From: CAYFLR01 sp964343805
Lineage (GTDB): Bacteria; Bdellovibrionota_B; Oligoflexia; CAYFLR01
Length of the DNA stretch: 64,000 bases
Direction: 5' to 3'
NCBI GenBank assembly: GCA_964343805.1
Contig: CAYFLR010000001.1
Coordinates: forward strand, 124,001 to 188,000
Of this stretch, positions 1-10,290 are shown one piece after another; the first letter of the stretch is position 1, and each line of letters opens with the position of its first letter. The notes under the pieces are model-generated. The model was not told the origin of the DNA. It made no database searches and was given only the letters and a program-made list of their open reading frames with translations. The position numbers were made by a program, and so were the translations under genes.

Positions 1-1025
1 ATACCTAACTGTTGGTCAATAGTGGTTTTTTTCTTCATGGCATGGTATTCGAGAGCTTTATGGTGAGAGGCTGTGACCCATTCTAAAAGAAGAGAAAAAA
101 GCTTAAAATTGGAGGGAACATAACTTAAAAAGGGCATGGCATACACCACCATAACTCCGATAATTTTGGCATCTTCATCATTAATGGGACCCACCAATAT
201 AGAATTCCCTTTGTGAATATCTGCTTCACCAATGCTTTGAATGTCATGGAGGTGCACCAATCTGTTTTGGGATATGCAGGAGAGAATAAGGGGATCGGTG
301 ATGGTTTCTTCTTTAAAACGACTTGGTAGAGTTCGAATAGAGTCATCTTCGGGCTTCTGATCCAGTGAAATTGTATTATCTAAAGGAGGGTCTGGCACCA
401 CATCTGGAGTCCATATCTCCATTTGGTACGAATCCTTTTTTTTTAGGTACAGCACACAAGATTCGATATGTAAAAACTCTTGCAATAGATCCACAAAGTT
501 TTGATAGAGTTCACTGAGTTCATAACTGCTTAGCCCTTTAGCAGACTCGTAATGGGTGGTAATGGTGCTCATTTGACTGGTGATTTTCTTTTGCAGTTCG
601 GCATTCTCGCGTTCTTTAAAAGAGAGGATCTTTTTTTGTTGATTGTGCAATTCATCCTTCTCTTTGATAACTGACTCTTTCTTTTTAATATTTATATAAA
701 GAGAGTCACTGTATTCGCCTAACAGAACACTAATCAGGGTCATAGCAATGGGCAGAAAGATGTAAGGGGTGGAAAAAATACTCACTACATCTCGATGATC
801 TACATGGTAGTAAAGGAAGAGAAAGTATAAAGAGGAGAGGATGGTGGAACTGAAGATGGCTGCCTTTAAGCCAAAGAGTCCTGATAAAAGTAAACAAAGA
901 AGAATATAAGGGTGAGGAGAAACACCATAAAAGCCGATATTACTGGGATTAAGATAATAGCCAATAGCCGCTAGAACAGCGAATAAGAAGATACAAATCG
1001 ATACTTCACTGGGCTTAAATGGCAT
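1..1025 (-). CDS. pelD: PelD-like membrane GAF protein (partial, C-terminus off the window)
   Basis: I translated this frame by hand; it is open from an ATG at 1025 to the window edge (about 341 residues). It starts with about four hydrophobic segments in the first 110 residues, then a charged, probably coiled-coil stretch, then a region at about 160-330 that looks like a GAF domain. This order (four TM, coil, GAF, then degenerate GGDEF) is that of PelD, the inner-membrane c-di-GMP receptor that switches on Pel polysaccharide synthesis. The GGDEF part would lie beyond base 1, so the c-di-GMP I-site cannot be checked. It is the last visible gene of a minus-strand operon with PelB- and PelA-like genes, and that context carries much of the call. 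A different membrane GAF sensor is the alternative. Confidence 0.62.
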   Translation of the reverse strand, partial: MPFKPSEVSICIFLFAVLAAIGYYLNPSNIGFYGVSPHPYILLCLLLSGLFGLKAAIFSSTILSSLYFLFLYYHVDHRDVVSIFSTPYIFLPIAMTLISVLLGEYSDSLYINIKKKESVIKEKDELHNQQKKILSFKERENAELQKKITSQMSTITTHYESAKGLSSYELSELYQNFVDLLQEFLHIESCVLYLKKKDSYQMEIWTPDVVPDPPLDNTISLDQKPEDDSIRTLPSRFKEETITDPLILSCISQNRLVHLHDIQSIGEADIHKGNSILVGPINDEDAKIIGVMVVYAMPFLSYVPSNFKLFSLLLEWVTASHHKALEYHAMKKKTTIDQQLG

Positions 1026-1037
1026 ATTTGCATCTCA

Positions 1038-1421
1038 TTAATCATCGCTTAAAATACTTAAAATGTTATTCTGGAAAGCTGCGGGGTTGATGGGTTTACG
1101 TTCATACTTAAGATTGTACTTAGATACCTTTTCTAGTTCGTCCTGATCCAACCTTTTGGCAGTGAGAAGGAGAATCTTAATATCTTTTACTTGGGGTTCT
1201 TCATGTGCTCTGATCTCTTTGGCAAGCTCTAAACCGTTTAAGCCTGGCATCATATAGTCAATGATAATTAGGTCGTATTTATTCTGTCCTAAGCCTTCGA
1301 TGGCCTTGGTGGAGTCATGCAGGGTTTCAACTGCATAGTTCTTGTATTTTAATAATGTCTCTAAAATGAAAGTAATATTCTTATCATCATCAAGTACCAA
1401 AATCTTGTTATGGTCACTCAT
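1038..1421 (-). CDS. single-domain response regulator (CheY-like)
   Basis: A 127-residue receiver domain with nothing attached. The acidic pair is in LVLDDD near residue 10, the phosphoacceptor Asp is in IIIDYMMPG near residue 54, and the conserved Lys is in ERKPINP near residue 108, so all phosphorylation residues are present. A GAGAGGG ribosome site precedes the ATG. It sits between the PelB-like gene (20 bases upstream) and the PelD-like gene (12 bases downstream), so it is very probably co-transcribed with the polysaccharide genes. A stand-alone receiver is not part of the classical pel operon. It may couple a histidine kinase to the export machine, but the partner kinase is not identifiable from sequence. 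Confidence 0.88.
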   Translation of the reverse strand: MSDHNKILVLDDDKNITFILETLLKYKNYAVETLHDSTKAIEGLGQNKYDLIIIDYMMPGLNGLELAKEIRAHEEPQVKDIKILLLTAKRLDQDELEKVSKYNLKYERKPINPAAFQNNILSILSDD

Positions 1422-1441
1422 GGGTCCCTCTCGTCAGACAG

Positions 1442-4264
1442 TTAAAATTGGGAGGCTAATCTTAGTTCAATGGAATGTTCAAAATTCCATCCAGATCCTA
1501 ATTGAATTATATAATAAAACAAGGGCTTTATGCCATAAAAGTTTGATAACTCTAAAGTTTCATAAAGATTAATCACTGGGTAAATTTTGCCAGAGAGTTG
1601 ATTTACAGCGCTTTGCAGCTCATGATGAAAAGCCATCTTTTTTATTTTATGTTTATATTCAAAAGACATTCCTAGCTGGTTTGCCGGTCGCAGAGGAAAG
1701 GAATTCGATAAACTCGATTGAGAGAGTGAAAGGGTTCCCGAGAGAAAGCCACCCCACATCCATTTCTTGGTCAAATGTTTTTTAGGATACTTGACTCTAA
1801 AGTCCAAAGTCGTGAGCATTGTACTCTCTGATTTTTTAGCATAGCGGTCTATTAAAAAGGATGAGGTAAAATAGAGCTGTCTGTGGCTGGTTTCACCATA
1901 GAGTTGGAGGCGATCTTGATAAAGTTGCTCCAAGAGAGCACGGGGCATAGTAAAGGGGATTTTATTTACCTCTAATGAGAGACTTGCATAAGTCTCTTTT
2001 AGAGCAATATAACTGAAAGCAAAATAAAGCGGGAATTTTGAATAACTAAAAAGATAAGGCAGGCTAATATCGAGAATGAATTTAGATTGCAGTATCCTTA
2101 AAAGGGGAGTGACTCCAAATAAATGCTCTTTGGAAGACATAAGGTTTAGGTAATCGAGTTTAAATCCTCCTCGGTAAACCGTGCTAAAACCTTTGCTATA
2201 GGAGAGCTGGCTATGCCAGGATGGGTTTTCTGAGGGGAGATTTAGCTGGGAGGTGATATCTAAGTGATTAAGTTGATGCTTGGTTTGCTCTCGTATGAGT
2301 TCATAGATATAGTTTCTTTGTACTCGATTTCTTTGGTTGAACGCTCGGTAGAGGATTAAATAATCTAAATGGATGTTCGCTAGTCTTAAGTAACGATCCT
2401 GAACCAGAAGATCCACTAGGTCTGATCGGATATTATGTTTTAAAGGGTGTTTTTTTAAGAATTGACTGTAATGGCTGTAACGTTTTTTGGGTAAAAAATG
2501 GTTAATGCATCTTAGAATGGGATAAAAGTAAAAGAGATTTTTGTGCCAAGCCTTTATATGCTCGCTTAAAATTTTCTTACATGCTTTTTGGTAAATAGGA
2601 TGTTTGTGATCTGTTTGATACATCTCTTCGAGATGAAAAAATTCATGAAAGGTAAAAGTATTTTGTGGTACCAGTTGCTGGTATCTTTGAAAGTATTTCT
2701 TAGCCTCTTGATATTTGGATTTGGCCGTGCTGTAGGTGTAAAGAAATTGAAGAGCTTTGATGTTTTTTGGCTCTTTTTTTAATATCACTTCATGTAATTC
2801 GGCTGCCATTCGAGGACGGTCATTGTACTCATATTGCAGCGCAAGCCCTTTCAGTAAACTGATTTCGCTAGGAAATTTTCTAAGTAGCTTTAAATAGAGC
2901 CGAATGGCCTTATTACCTTGGTTATTAGCTTCATAGAGTTGAATGAGTTTGAGTACGACTCTATCAGCCTGATTGACCCTTGTAAGAAAACTTTTAGGAA
3001 ATCCTGGTAACTCAAAAGGAGCCGCAGGGCCACGAGGGATTCGATACCAACTGGAGTTATCAGCCAACTTAATGATGTTCTGAGAGTAAAGGAAATCAGG
3101 GTTTTCAATGATAAAAGTGGACCCTTTTTTTTGTTCTAATTTCAATATTTTTTGATAGATTTGAATGGCTCTAGAAAGCTGTTCGGTCTCTTCATATTTT
3201 TTAGCTAAGTAATAGAGAACCTTTTTGTTGTGCGGTTCAATTTTTAATATTTTCTCCAGATAATAGATGGCTGCTTTCATTTTATCTTGACCCTCAAACC
3301 TTTTTGCAATGATCCACAGGGTGTTGACATTATTGGGGTTGAGGTATTCTACTTTTTGGTAATATGTAATTGCTCCATCCAAGTCAGATAGGGACTCTAG
3401 AGTATCCGCAATTCTTCTATATAATGAGATGGAAGGCTTGAGTCGTTCTATTTTTTGCAGGGTTTTTACTTCATTTTCAACTTGCTTATCATAGTTGTAG
3501 AGATCAGCTAAATTAAATAGACAGTTCACACTATAGGGTAAAGATTGACAAAGTGTTTCTTGTAAAGGAATGGCTAAATCTACTTTCTTCATATCGGTGT
3601 AGATTTGAATGATACGCATCAGAACGGATTTTTGGTTTTTAATTCTTTTTAAATCATCACCTAGAAAGTCGGTAGAGTACAGATATTGAGTACCATCCTG
3701 ACCTAGGTACTGGAATAGGTAGCGTATGGCTAACTCCACCTGTTGAGTGGATAGATAATAATCGGCCAGGTAAGTCATGGCTCCTAAGTCTTTTGAATAG
3801 GCCTGCAGTTTTCCAAACATACGATTGGCATCATCATATTTTTTTAGCCAACGATAGCCATCAGCTAGTGTACGAATTATTTTTGCTTGCTCTTTGTAGG
3901 GAACGAGGGGTATTTTCCGTTCACTGACCTTCAGTCTTTCATAGGGTTGTCCTACCCAATCATGTAGTTGAATGAGTTTGTCGAGAAAAATCATATTGTG
4001 GGGTTTTAATTCACTTATTTTTTGATAAATTTGTAATGCGTGACGGGTATGACCTTGAATAAGATTGTATTCAGCTAGCTTCTCTAAAGAACCAATATCT
4101 TTGCCCTCTTTGCGAATCACTTCATCTAAAATAGTTTTTGCTTTTTTATACTTGTAACTAGAGAAATAAATTTTGCCTAACTCTTTAGAGGAGGGAAAAG
4201 CCAAAAAGGTAATTAATGCTATGACAATGATAAAGAAGAAAAGATAAAAAGGTTTTACAAACAT
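1442..4264 (-). CDS. pelB: PelB-like TPR / outer-membrane beta-barrel protein
   Basis: A 940-residue protein. It has one N-terminal membrane helix (about residues 5-24), a long series of TPR-like helical repeats (about 30-620), and a C-terminal third rich in alternating aromatic and polar strands, ending in Phe as outer-membrane barrels do. This is the plan of PelB, which spans the periplasm with TPRs and exports Pel polysaccharide through a C-terminal porin. Pseudomonas PelB is longer (about 1190 residues). It starts 5 bases after the PelA-like stop codon, so the two are coupled. The repeats are degenerate. The alternative is an unrelated TPR-porin such as a BcsC/PgaA-type protein, but the adjacent PelA-like deacetylase favours Pel. 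Confidence 0.6.
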   Translation of the reverse strand: MFVKPFYLFFFIIVIALITFLAFPSSKELGKIYFSSYKYKKAKTILDEVIRKEGKDIGSLEKLAEYNLIQGHTRHALQIYQKISELKPHNMIFLDKLIQLHDWVGQPYERLKVSERKIPLVPYKEQAKIIRTLADGYRWLKKYDDANRMFGKLQAYSKDLGAMTYLADYYLSTQQVELAIRYLFQYLGQDGTQYLYSTDFLGDDLKRIKNQKSVLMRIIQIYTDMKKVDLAIPLQETLCQSLPYSVNCLFNLADLYNYDKQVENEVKTLQKIERLKPSISLYRRIADTLESLSDLDGAITYYQKVEYLNPNNVNTLWIIAKRFEGQDKMKAAIYYLEKILKIEPHNKKVLYYLAKKYEETEQLSRAIQIYQKILKLEQKKGSTFIIENPDFLYSQNIIKLADNSSWYRIPRGPAAPFELPGFPKSFLTRVNQADRVVLKLIQLYEANNQGNKAIRLYLKLLRKFPSEISLLKGLALQYEYNDRPRMAAELHEVILKKEPKNIKALQFLYTYSTAKSKYQEAKKYFQRYQQLVPQNTFTFHEFFHLEEMYQTDHKHPIYQKACKKILSEHIKAWHKNLFYFYPILRCINHFLPKKRYSHYSQFLKKHPLKHNIRSDLVDLLVQDRYLRLANIHLDYLILYRAFNQRNRVQRNYIYELIREQTKHQLNHLDITSQLNLPSENPSWHSQLSYSKGFSTVYRGGFKLDYLNLMSSKEHLFGVTPLLRILQSKFILDISLPYLFSYSKFPLYFAFSYIALKETYASLSLEVNKIPFTMPRALLEQLYQDRLQLYGETSHRQLYFTSSFLIDRYAKKSESTMLTTLDFRVKYPKKHLTKKWMWGGFLSGTLSLSQSSLSNSFPLRPANQLGMSFEYKHKIKKMAFHHELQSAVNQLSGKIYPVINLYETLELSNFYGIKPLFYYIIQLGSGWNFEHSIELRLASQF

Positions 4265-4269
4265 TTTTA

Positions 4270-6387
4270 CTATTTCCTCTTTTTACTTGAAGTGTATTTG
4301 GGAACCACCTGTAAATTAAAGCTTCCGGTTTTGGTAATAGGAATTCTGAGTTCTCCTGTATTATTTACCTTTAAAGAAGAAGTGGAACCGGCATGGATTA
4401 AACTTTGATTAGCAGGGAGGTTTTTTAGATGTAAATAACAGGGAATGTTGGCAAAACCTTTGATGGTTAACTTATTTTGTCGGGTTTTAAATTGATCGAC
4501 AAGACAGTTAGATTGATGAATAAACGGCTTTTTGGGGGAGCTGTTTTTTAAGATGATCTTACTCGATTTTTCTTGTCCTAGAAAGAGATATAGGTTCTGT
4601 TGAAAGTGCCTAAAACCAATGATATTGGTGGATTTATTTAAATCTGGAAAGAGCGAACTCTGATCCATTCTTAAGGTTCGAATCGGTTGATTACGGCTCA
4701 CCTGAAAATGCTGCTGGTTGACTTTTTGAATTTTGATAATGTTAAAGGCGTTGGCCATTTTAATATAGTGACTGGTAAAGATGGGGTTGATAGCTTGTTT
4801 ATTCACAAATTTATAGATCTCTTTCAATACTCTTACGGAGGAAATTTTTTCCACCGCATAGAAATGATAATAGAGATTGATGGGTTTGACCCTGAAGGGA
4901 CGCTCCGATCTTTTGAAGCTTTCTATGACTTCGATAAAACCAGAAAAGGGTCCATGCCATAGATTGGTAAAGAGGTTCTCGTTGGCAAAACCGGTGTAAA
5001 CTTGGAAGTACTTTCCAACCCATTTACCTATCGGCGCCAAGTGACTATAAGATGGGTAGCGACCATCAAATCTGGCATCACCACCATTGATATTTAAATA
5101 CCCATTCTGCGCGGTCAGGGCCATGGCCTCTTCTGGTGGGGTGGTGTCTCCACTCCAGAATATCAAATTGGTTTTTTTATTTGGGGGAGCGAGGTGTTTA
5201 TTAATGTAATCAATCGACCCTTTGATTTCCCTTTCGTAATCAATTTTGTATCCCGGAGGATTAAAGGCTAAGATTCCCCCTTTTTTATAGGTTCCGTAGA
5301 CTTGGATCTCCTCTTTAGAAGCATCTTTTCTCCATAAAAGAGGATGGGTGAAGCTGTGGGAGGCTGGTTCAACAAAGGGAAGGTTAAATATTTCACGAGA
5401 AATATCTTCAAATTCTTTCTTGCCAAAATAATGAGGGCTGATCTCTGCTTCAATAATAGAAACGGAGATGGGAAGTGGATTTTTAGGGGCAATTTCCTTC
5501 AGCCAAGTTGTAGCGCAGGTGGATTTTCGATCCAAGTCAGCAATACTGACAAAACCATCACCATCAATATGGCTAAAGTATATTCTCTGGCCGTTCAGAG
5601 TGGTGAGATCGGGGATTAAATGATTTTTTAAGCCCAAAGCCTCTCTTATGAATAGGAAGGGATTAAAATACCACTCTGAGTGAAAGTCTTGAGGATGAAT
5701 AAATATTAAAAAGGGATTGAGGGCAATACCTCCTTCAGGGGTAGTAATCACTAAATCAGATACATTACTGATATCCGCTTTATTTTGAATAGTTAAATAG
5801 ACTCGATTTTCTGGCAGGAGGCTTTTTACTCCTGAAAAATGAGGAATTTCCCCAAAGAGGGTGCGTTCAAATTCCATCATATCTTTATCTTTGAATAGAA
5901 TTTTAAAAAGAAGAGGGTTCTCTTCATATATTTCGGTAAATTCTATTCCTAGGGGTTTTATAAGACGGTTGAGTACTGGCAGAGGAACTTGAACTCCTAC
6001 CTCACCCAGGATTATAAATTTAAGGTGGTTTTTGAAAATCGCTCTCATCAGTCTCAAATATTGTTTGGGGTTTTCTAGCTCATTATCTTCGAACCAGCTC
6101 ACGGCTCCATAGAATTGACCAAGAAAAGATCTTTTTAAATGCCTATTCTTTATTTTTTTGGCATCTAGGTACTGTAATACAAATCCGTAATGGTTAAAAA
6201 CAGACTCTATTTTTTGGTGAATATAGGTGTGTTGAATGAGTTTGATTTCTGTCTCATCCGAGTCATAAATGGCTAGAATTTTCCGGTTGGCAGGGATTTC
6301 GAATCCCTCCACCAATGATAAGGGGAGAGCCATCCATAAAAGCACAATGGAAAGTGAGAGCAATCCAACTTTAGAATTTTTCTTCAA
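4270..6387 (-). CDS. pelA: PelA-like polysaccharide deacetylase
   Basis: A 705-residue exported protein starting at a TTG codon, with a hydrophobic signal segment at residues 1-29. The middle carries SHIDGDGF near residue 270 and HSFTH near residue 343, which match the Asp and His-x3-His metal motifs of PelA-type deacetylases. The preceding 230 residues look like the alpha/beta domain found before the deacetylase in PelA. The glycoside-hydrolase domain at the N-terminus of Pseudomonas PelA appears to be missing, so this is a shorter form. The C-terminal 150 residues look beta-rich. It would deacetylate the polymer in the periplasm before export by the next gene's product. Confidence in a metal-dependent deacetylase is higher than in the exact gene name. 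Confidence 0.68.
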   Translation of the reverse strand: MKKNSKVGLLSLSIVLLWMALPLSLVEGFEIPANRKILAIYDSDETEIKLIQHTYIHQKIESVFNHYGFVLQYLDAKKIKNRHLKRSFLGQFYGAVSWFEDNELENPKQYLRLMRAIFKNHLKFIILGEVGVQVPLPVLNRLIKPLGIEFTEIYEENPLLFKILFKDKDMMEFERTLFGEIPHFSGVKSLLPENRVYLTIQNKADISNVSDLVITTPEGGIALNPFLIFIHPQDFHSEWYFNPFLFIREALGLKNHLIPDLTTLNGQRIYFSHIDGDGFVSIADLDRKSTCATTWLKEIAPKNPLPISVSIIEAEISPHYFGKKEFEDISREIFNLPFVEPASHSFTHPLLWRKDASKEEIQVYGTYKKGGILAFNPPGYKIDYEREIKGSIDYINKHLAPPNKKTNLIFWSGDTTPPEEAMALTAQNGYLNINGGDARFDGRYPSYSHLAPIGKWVGKYFQVYTGFANENLFTNLWHGPFSGFIEVIESFKRSERPFRVKPINLYYHFYAVEKISSVRVLKEIYKFVNKQAINPIFTSHYIKMANAFNIIKIQKVNQQHFQVSRNQPIRTLRMDQSSLFPDLNKSTNIIGFRHFQQNLYLFLGQEKSSKIILKNSSPKKPFIHQSNCLVDQFKTRQNKLTIKGFANIPCYLHLKNLPANQSLIHAGSTSSLKVNNTGELRIPITKTGSFNLQVVPKYTSSKKRK

Positions 6388-6426
6388 TTGAGGTATCCAA
6401 GATAAAATAGTTAAAGCAGTTTTTAT

Positions 6427-9400
6427 CTATTTTATCGTATATTTGAAGATATGGGAAATATCATAACCGGGTCCTACATCCAGGACTTTGAGAATAAACT
6501 TTGAATGACCAAATCCACGACCATAAGCGGTACGGTCTACGTAATAATAACGGTATCCAGAGTCGATACTGGTGTGTTTATTTCCGACAATTAACACATC
6601 TTTATACATACCCACATTGACGGGTCTTAATTTCCAACCATACTTACTTTTTGATCCTGTATTACCATAGCCAACATCATTATTGAGCAATTTAAATTTA
6701 TCAAGACCAGTGAAGTCTCTGTTTTTAATAAATGCAGTGAATGGAAAGATTACCATTACCCGATAAAGACCTTCGGGAACATGGTCAAATCTGAAGTTGA
6801 CCGAAGCCACATCAAAATCCTTAGCATCGGGCTGAATAACCTGACATAAGGAAGCATTGATAGGTAGTTTTTCATTTGCCAATTGCCCTTTTATAGCCGA
6901 ACAAGCGGGATTCTCATTAGGAAATGGAATCTCATATGTGGTAGTAGGAACTTTATCCGTAAACTCTGGCACCAAACTTACTAAGAAAAAGGGTTTGCCT
7001 TGATAATAAAAATTTTCTGCCTGCTCAGTTCCTCGAGTGGGAGCTTTATCATGTAACTCGCTACGAATGGCGGTAATTTCATCTTGCTCTAGATAGCTGC
7101 AGAGGTCTAAGGCTTCTTGCTCTAATCGGTCCAGTTCTGCATCAGATCGAGCCAACTCTTGGGCAACATATTTTTTAATAATATCTTGTTTTGCCTGTTT
7201 AACCGTGACTTTGACACCATTTAAAAAGGTATCAGTGGTTTTGTCTTTAAGACTTAATGAGAAAGAACCCATAAGTCGCTCATCGCGCTTTGTTGGGCTT
7301 ACAATTTTGAGCTCAGGAAAAACGAACTGTTTGTCTTCATCATCAAATTTCCAAACCCCCAAGTTGTTGGCTTTGGTGTTATACTCACTCATTCCATTGT
7401 CTTCTGCTGGAATGGTGGGATTTTGTTTATAGCGGTTTAAAACTTGGCTGGTGACCTCAATGTTTCCCTTAATAAAATCTCGAGTGATGGGTTTTAGGGT
7501 TATTTGGCGGTAAAGCTTATCGCCGTCTTGATTGCTGGCTCGATCCATTTGAAAATTAAGTCCCATAAAGGAGTTTCCTAAATAGGAAGGAGCTTTGGGC
7601 ATGAACAGTTTGGGATCAAGATATTTAATCTCTTCGGGAATATTCCAAATTGTGAGGTAGTTTTCTAAGCTTCGGCTATGGCCTCCAAAGAATAATATGG
7701 TGTTTTGAGAGGGAATCAATTTGGTGCTGAGATAGTAATTCATACTCTCATCTTTTAAGAAAGACCAAGAGGGCTTTTCATTAAAATCAATAAAGTAGTC
7801 GTACATCACCATGTCTGTGCCTACACTGTTCATCTCTGACCATGTCCCATTATTTACAATTCGATGCAGAACAATCACTTTATCTTTGAGAAAGTTATGC
7901 AGTAGCGGGTGAGGTGGAAAGGTGGGAAGAGCCTGTCCTTCTTTTACTTCTGCTGCTGGAGGGGGTGTATCGGTTCCTTCGGTAACTTTTACTTCCGCCA
8001 ATGCGTTTCTTAAATGAACCATCCCAGAAAACTGCTCTCCTTCGATAGCAGGACGAGGTCGGCCATCGGTACATCCAGAAGCTTTCCATTTGGCGCTCTC
8101 TTCATCAAATTCCCAGGTGCAATCAAGAAAGGTGTTCATATTTTGTTGCAAAGCTTTGTCAAAGGAGTGTGTGTAGGAGCGAGTGACACTCTTAAATAGA
8201 GAGTTGTCGCTCAAAATAACTTGATCTTTGGTCTCCTGACATTGGTACTCTTGCCAACCATTATTACTGGTATCAAAAACCCACAAGCAGTTTTGATAGG
8301 AGAGGGGAATGGGGTTGGTGGGTGATAAACTCACGCTTTTATATTGGGCCCAAATAAATTTCACCTGCTTATCAAAAAAGCGAGCGGTCACCAATTTTTG
8401 ATTGGGAAGACTTTTGCTAGGATTAAGAGCAGTGATTGAGCCGGTGGTAAAATCTTTAATAGCCAGGGAATCATTTTTTCGAACCAGAGAGCTGTTGCTG
8501 ATATAGGAAGAATCTAGAACTCCTAAATCGGATAATTTATACCCAAGCAAAGGAGCTAAGGAAGATTGGTTCAGTTTTGCCGAACTTTCCTCTAAAGCGA
8601 GAGAGGTAGCTAAATCAAATCGGTCAAGAATTAAAGGAGTAATAAAGGATTCTGTAAAATAAATCTCAGCTTTCCTTTCGGTTTTTATCCCTTTAAGTAA
8701 AGGGTCTTCACTATTGAAAACGGGTGCAGGAGTACCACACTCAATTTTGGTTCCTGGGCTAGGAAGAGACAGTGAACTAAAACGATCATCTTCGAAATCA
8801 ATATCCATAAATTGCATTCTTAAGAAACCTGGTGTGGTAGTGATAGAAGATCTTGTCGAGGAAATGGCCGTATGCAACCACATGGCAGAGGTGAGAATAT
8901 CATAATCTGAATCTGATGGGTGAATATAAGATAAATTGGTACTTTGCTTGAAAGCAGGCCAATAGCTGGTTTGAAATGCAGCTCCCATTAAAGTGTTATC
9001 TTGGAAGATCATTTGACAGAGATGGTGGTACTTTTTATGAGTTAAATCTTGAAATTTTGCTTTGGACTCTTTGGTAACAGGATTCGCTTCCACTTTACGA
9101 CCACTGTTGTTTAAAAAACTCACAGGGATAAATTGGAAAAAACGTGGAGCTTGACTTAAATAGAGCTGAGTGGGATTGATTTTACTTTTCAATTTCAAGT
9201 GAGTGAAAATGGAATGCTTTTCCGTATCGAACATCTTTCTGTAAAGAGGAATATGCAGGTAAGAGTCACTGTTTTGCAGCCATTTCTTATCTCCATATGG
9301 CAGGAGGGCAAAGATATTGTTAACTGGATCTGTAATCGAATAGAGAGGTTTATGGGAAATCATCTCGTAATAATTGGCATCTTTTTGACTCGGCAAAGGA

Positions 9401-10230
9401 GCGTCATAGGAAATTTGCTCACTTAAAAGATTCCATCCCATCTTATTGACTTCAGCCGTGGTGGTCTCTGCATCTTTTTGTAACTCTTTATAAACTGTGA
9501 GTAAAAAGCTCTTAGTGGAAGATAAAGCCTCGCTCTCTGGTGATTTATCATGCTCTTGTTTGCGATTGATATAGGCGAGTAATCTTTTGGTCAGTGAGAA
9601 GAGTTCTAATTTTTTTAGTATTTGTTTTTCCTGCTTAATCCCATGTCCAAGAGCCAGGATGACTAAGTGCTCTACGGTCTGATGTAAACTGTTGGGAGTT
9701 AGATTTTTAGGGAGAGCATAGATGGTCTTTACTTGACTCGCATCTGTGTGATCTAGCATAGAAAGCTGCCAAAGTTCCCTTAGTTTTACTCTCCAGTAAA
9801 AACTGTAGATTTTATCCCAGGAAGCTGAGTGTTTTATGCCATTTACCAGCTTTCTCACATCACTGTCAGAGAGTTCTTTACCCTCTCCAGTGGTGATGCT
9901 GCACTCTGAAGAACCACTTTCAAAGCTGGCAACGGGAGCGGCTATATTCCAGAGGTTGAGCTCCTCTTTTATAACTCGGATTCGACGTTCTCGCGTAGCA
10001 AGATAGTCTTTATCCAAAGGTCGCTGACTATTCTCTATCTCGCAACCAAATAGGGCTAAATCTCTGGTATCTTGTTGATACCATTCATGTAACTGTTTAA
10101 TGAGGAGTGGTCGGATTTGGCTGTGAGATTGCCTGACAATCAAGCTTTTGGTTTTAGAAATAGGGGCTTTTTTGCAACTATTTATAAAAGGGAGTATAAT
10201 CCATCCAAATAGTACCAAGAATTTCAACAT
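6427..10230 (-). CDS. giant lipoprotein of unknown function heading the pel-like operon
   Basis: The frame is open up to an ATG at 10290, but I place the start at the ATG at 10230 (1267 residues). It has a GAGG ribosome site six bases upstream and begins with a compact signal peptide ending in a lipobox-like INSC. The 10290 ATG directly follows a TATAAT box, so it would lie upstream of any transcript. I recognise no domain. Visible features are a twice-repeated Cys/Trp motif, C-x-W-x-F-D-x5-W-x4-C, near residues 645 and 715, and a related Cys-less WKFDDEDKQF copy near 950. A Pro/Glu-rich linker lies near residue 770. The C-terminal 300 residues look beta-rich. It ends 39 bases before the PelA-like gene. 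An outer-membrane anchored partner of the polysaccharide is possible but unproven. Confidence 0.7.
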   Translation of the reverse strand: MLKFLVLFGWIILPFINSCKKAPISKTKSLIVRQSHSQIRPLLIKQLHEWYQQDTRDLALFGCEIENSQRPLDKDYLATRERRIRVIKEELNLWNIAAPVASFESGSSECSITTGEGKELSDSDVRKLVNGIKHSASWDKIYSFYWRVKLRELWQLSMLDHTDASQVKTIYALPKNLTPNSLHQTVEHLVILALGHGIKQEKQILKKLELFSLTKRLLAYINRKQEHDKSPESEALSSTKSFLLTVYKELQKDAETTTAEVNKMGWNLLSEQISYDAPLPSQKDANYYEMISHKPLYSITDPVNNIFALLPYGDKKWLQNSDSYLHIPLYRKMFDTEKHSIFTHLKLKSKINPTQLYLSQAPRFFQFIPVSFLNNSGRKVEANPVTKESKAKFQDLTHKKYHHLCQMIFQDNTLMGAAFQTSYWPAFKQSTNLSYIHPSDSDYDILTSAMWLHTAISSTRSSITTTPGFLRMQFMDIDFEDDRFSSLSLPSPGTKIECGTPAPVFNSEDPLLKGIKTERKAEIYFTESFITPLILDRFDLATSLALEESSAKLNQSSLAPLLGYKLSDLGVLDSSYISNSSLVRKNDSLAIKDFTTGSITALNPSKSLPNQKLVTARFFDKQVKFIWAQYKSVSLSPTNPIPLSYQNCLWVFDTSNNGWQEYQCQETKDQVILSDNSLFKSVTRSYTHSFDKALQQNMNTFLDCTWEFDEESAKWKASGCTDGRPRPAIEGEQFSGMVHLRNALAEVKVTEGTDTPPPAAEVKEGQALPTFPPHPLLHNFLKDKVIVLHRIVNNGTWSEMNSVGTDMVMYDYFIDFNEKPSWSFLKDESMNYYLSTKLIPSQNTILFFGGHSRSLENYLTIWNIPEEIKYLDPKLFMPKAPSYLGNSFMGLNFQMDRASNQDGDKLYRQITLKPITRDFIKGNIEVTSQVLNRYKQNPTIPAEDNGMSEYNTKANNLGVWKFDDEDKQFVFPELKIVSPTKRDERLMGSFSLSLKDKTTDTFLNGVKVTVKQAKQDIIKKYVAQELARSDAELDRLEQEALDLCSYLEQDEITAIRSELHDKAPTRGTEQAENFYYQGKPFFLVSLVPEFTDKVPTTTYEIPFPNENPACSAIKGQLANEKLPINASLCQVIQPDAKDFDVASVNFRFDHVPEGLYRVMVIFPFTAFIKNRDFTGLDKFKLLNNDVGYGNTGSKSKYGWKLRPVNVGMYKDVLIVGNKHTSIDSGYRYYYVDRTAYGRGFGHSKFILKVLDVGPGYDISHIFKYTIK

Positions 10231-10290
10231 AACGCGCCTCAGTAAGTATAAAAAATGGTGAATTTTTAGTTTTTTCAAAAATGCATCCAT

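Noticed and set aside
125..346. Separate 73-residue gene on the minus strand
   Set aside because: It lies inside the PelD-like frame, which is open and better supported.
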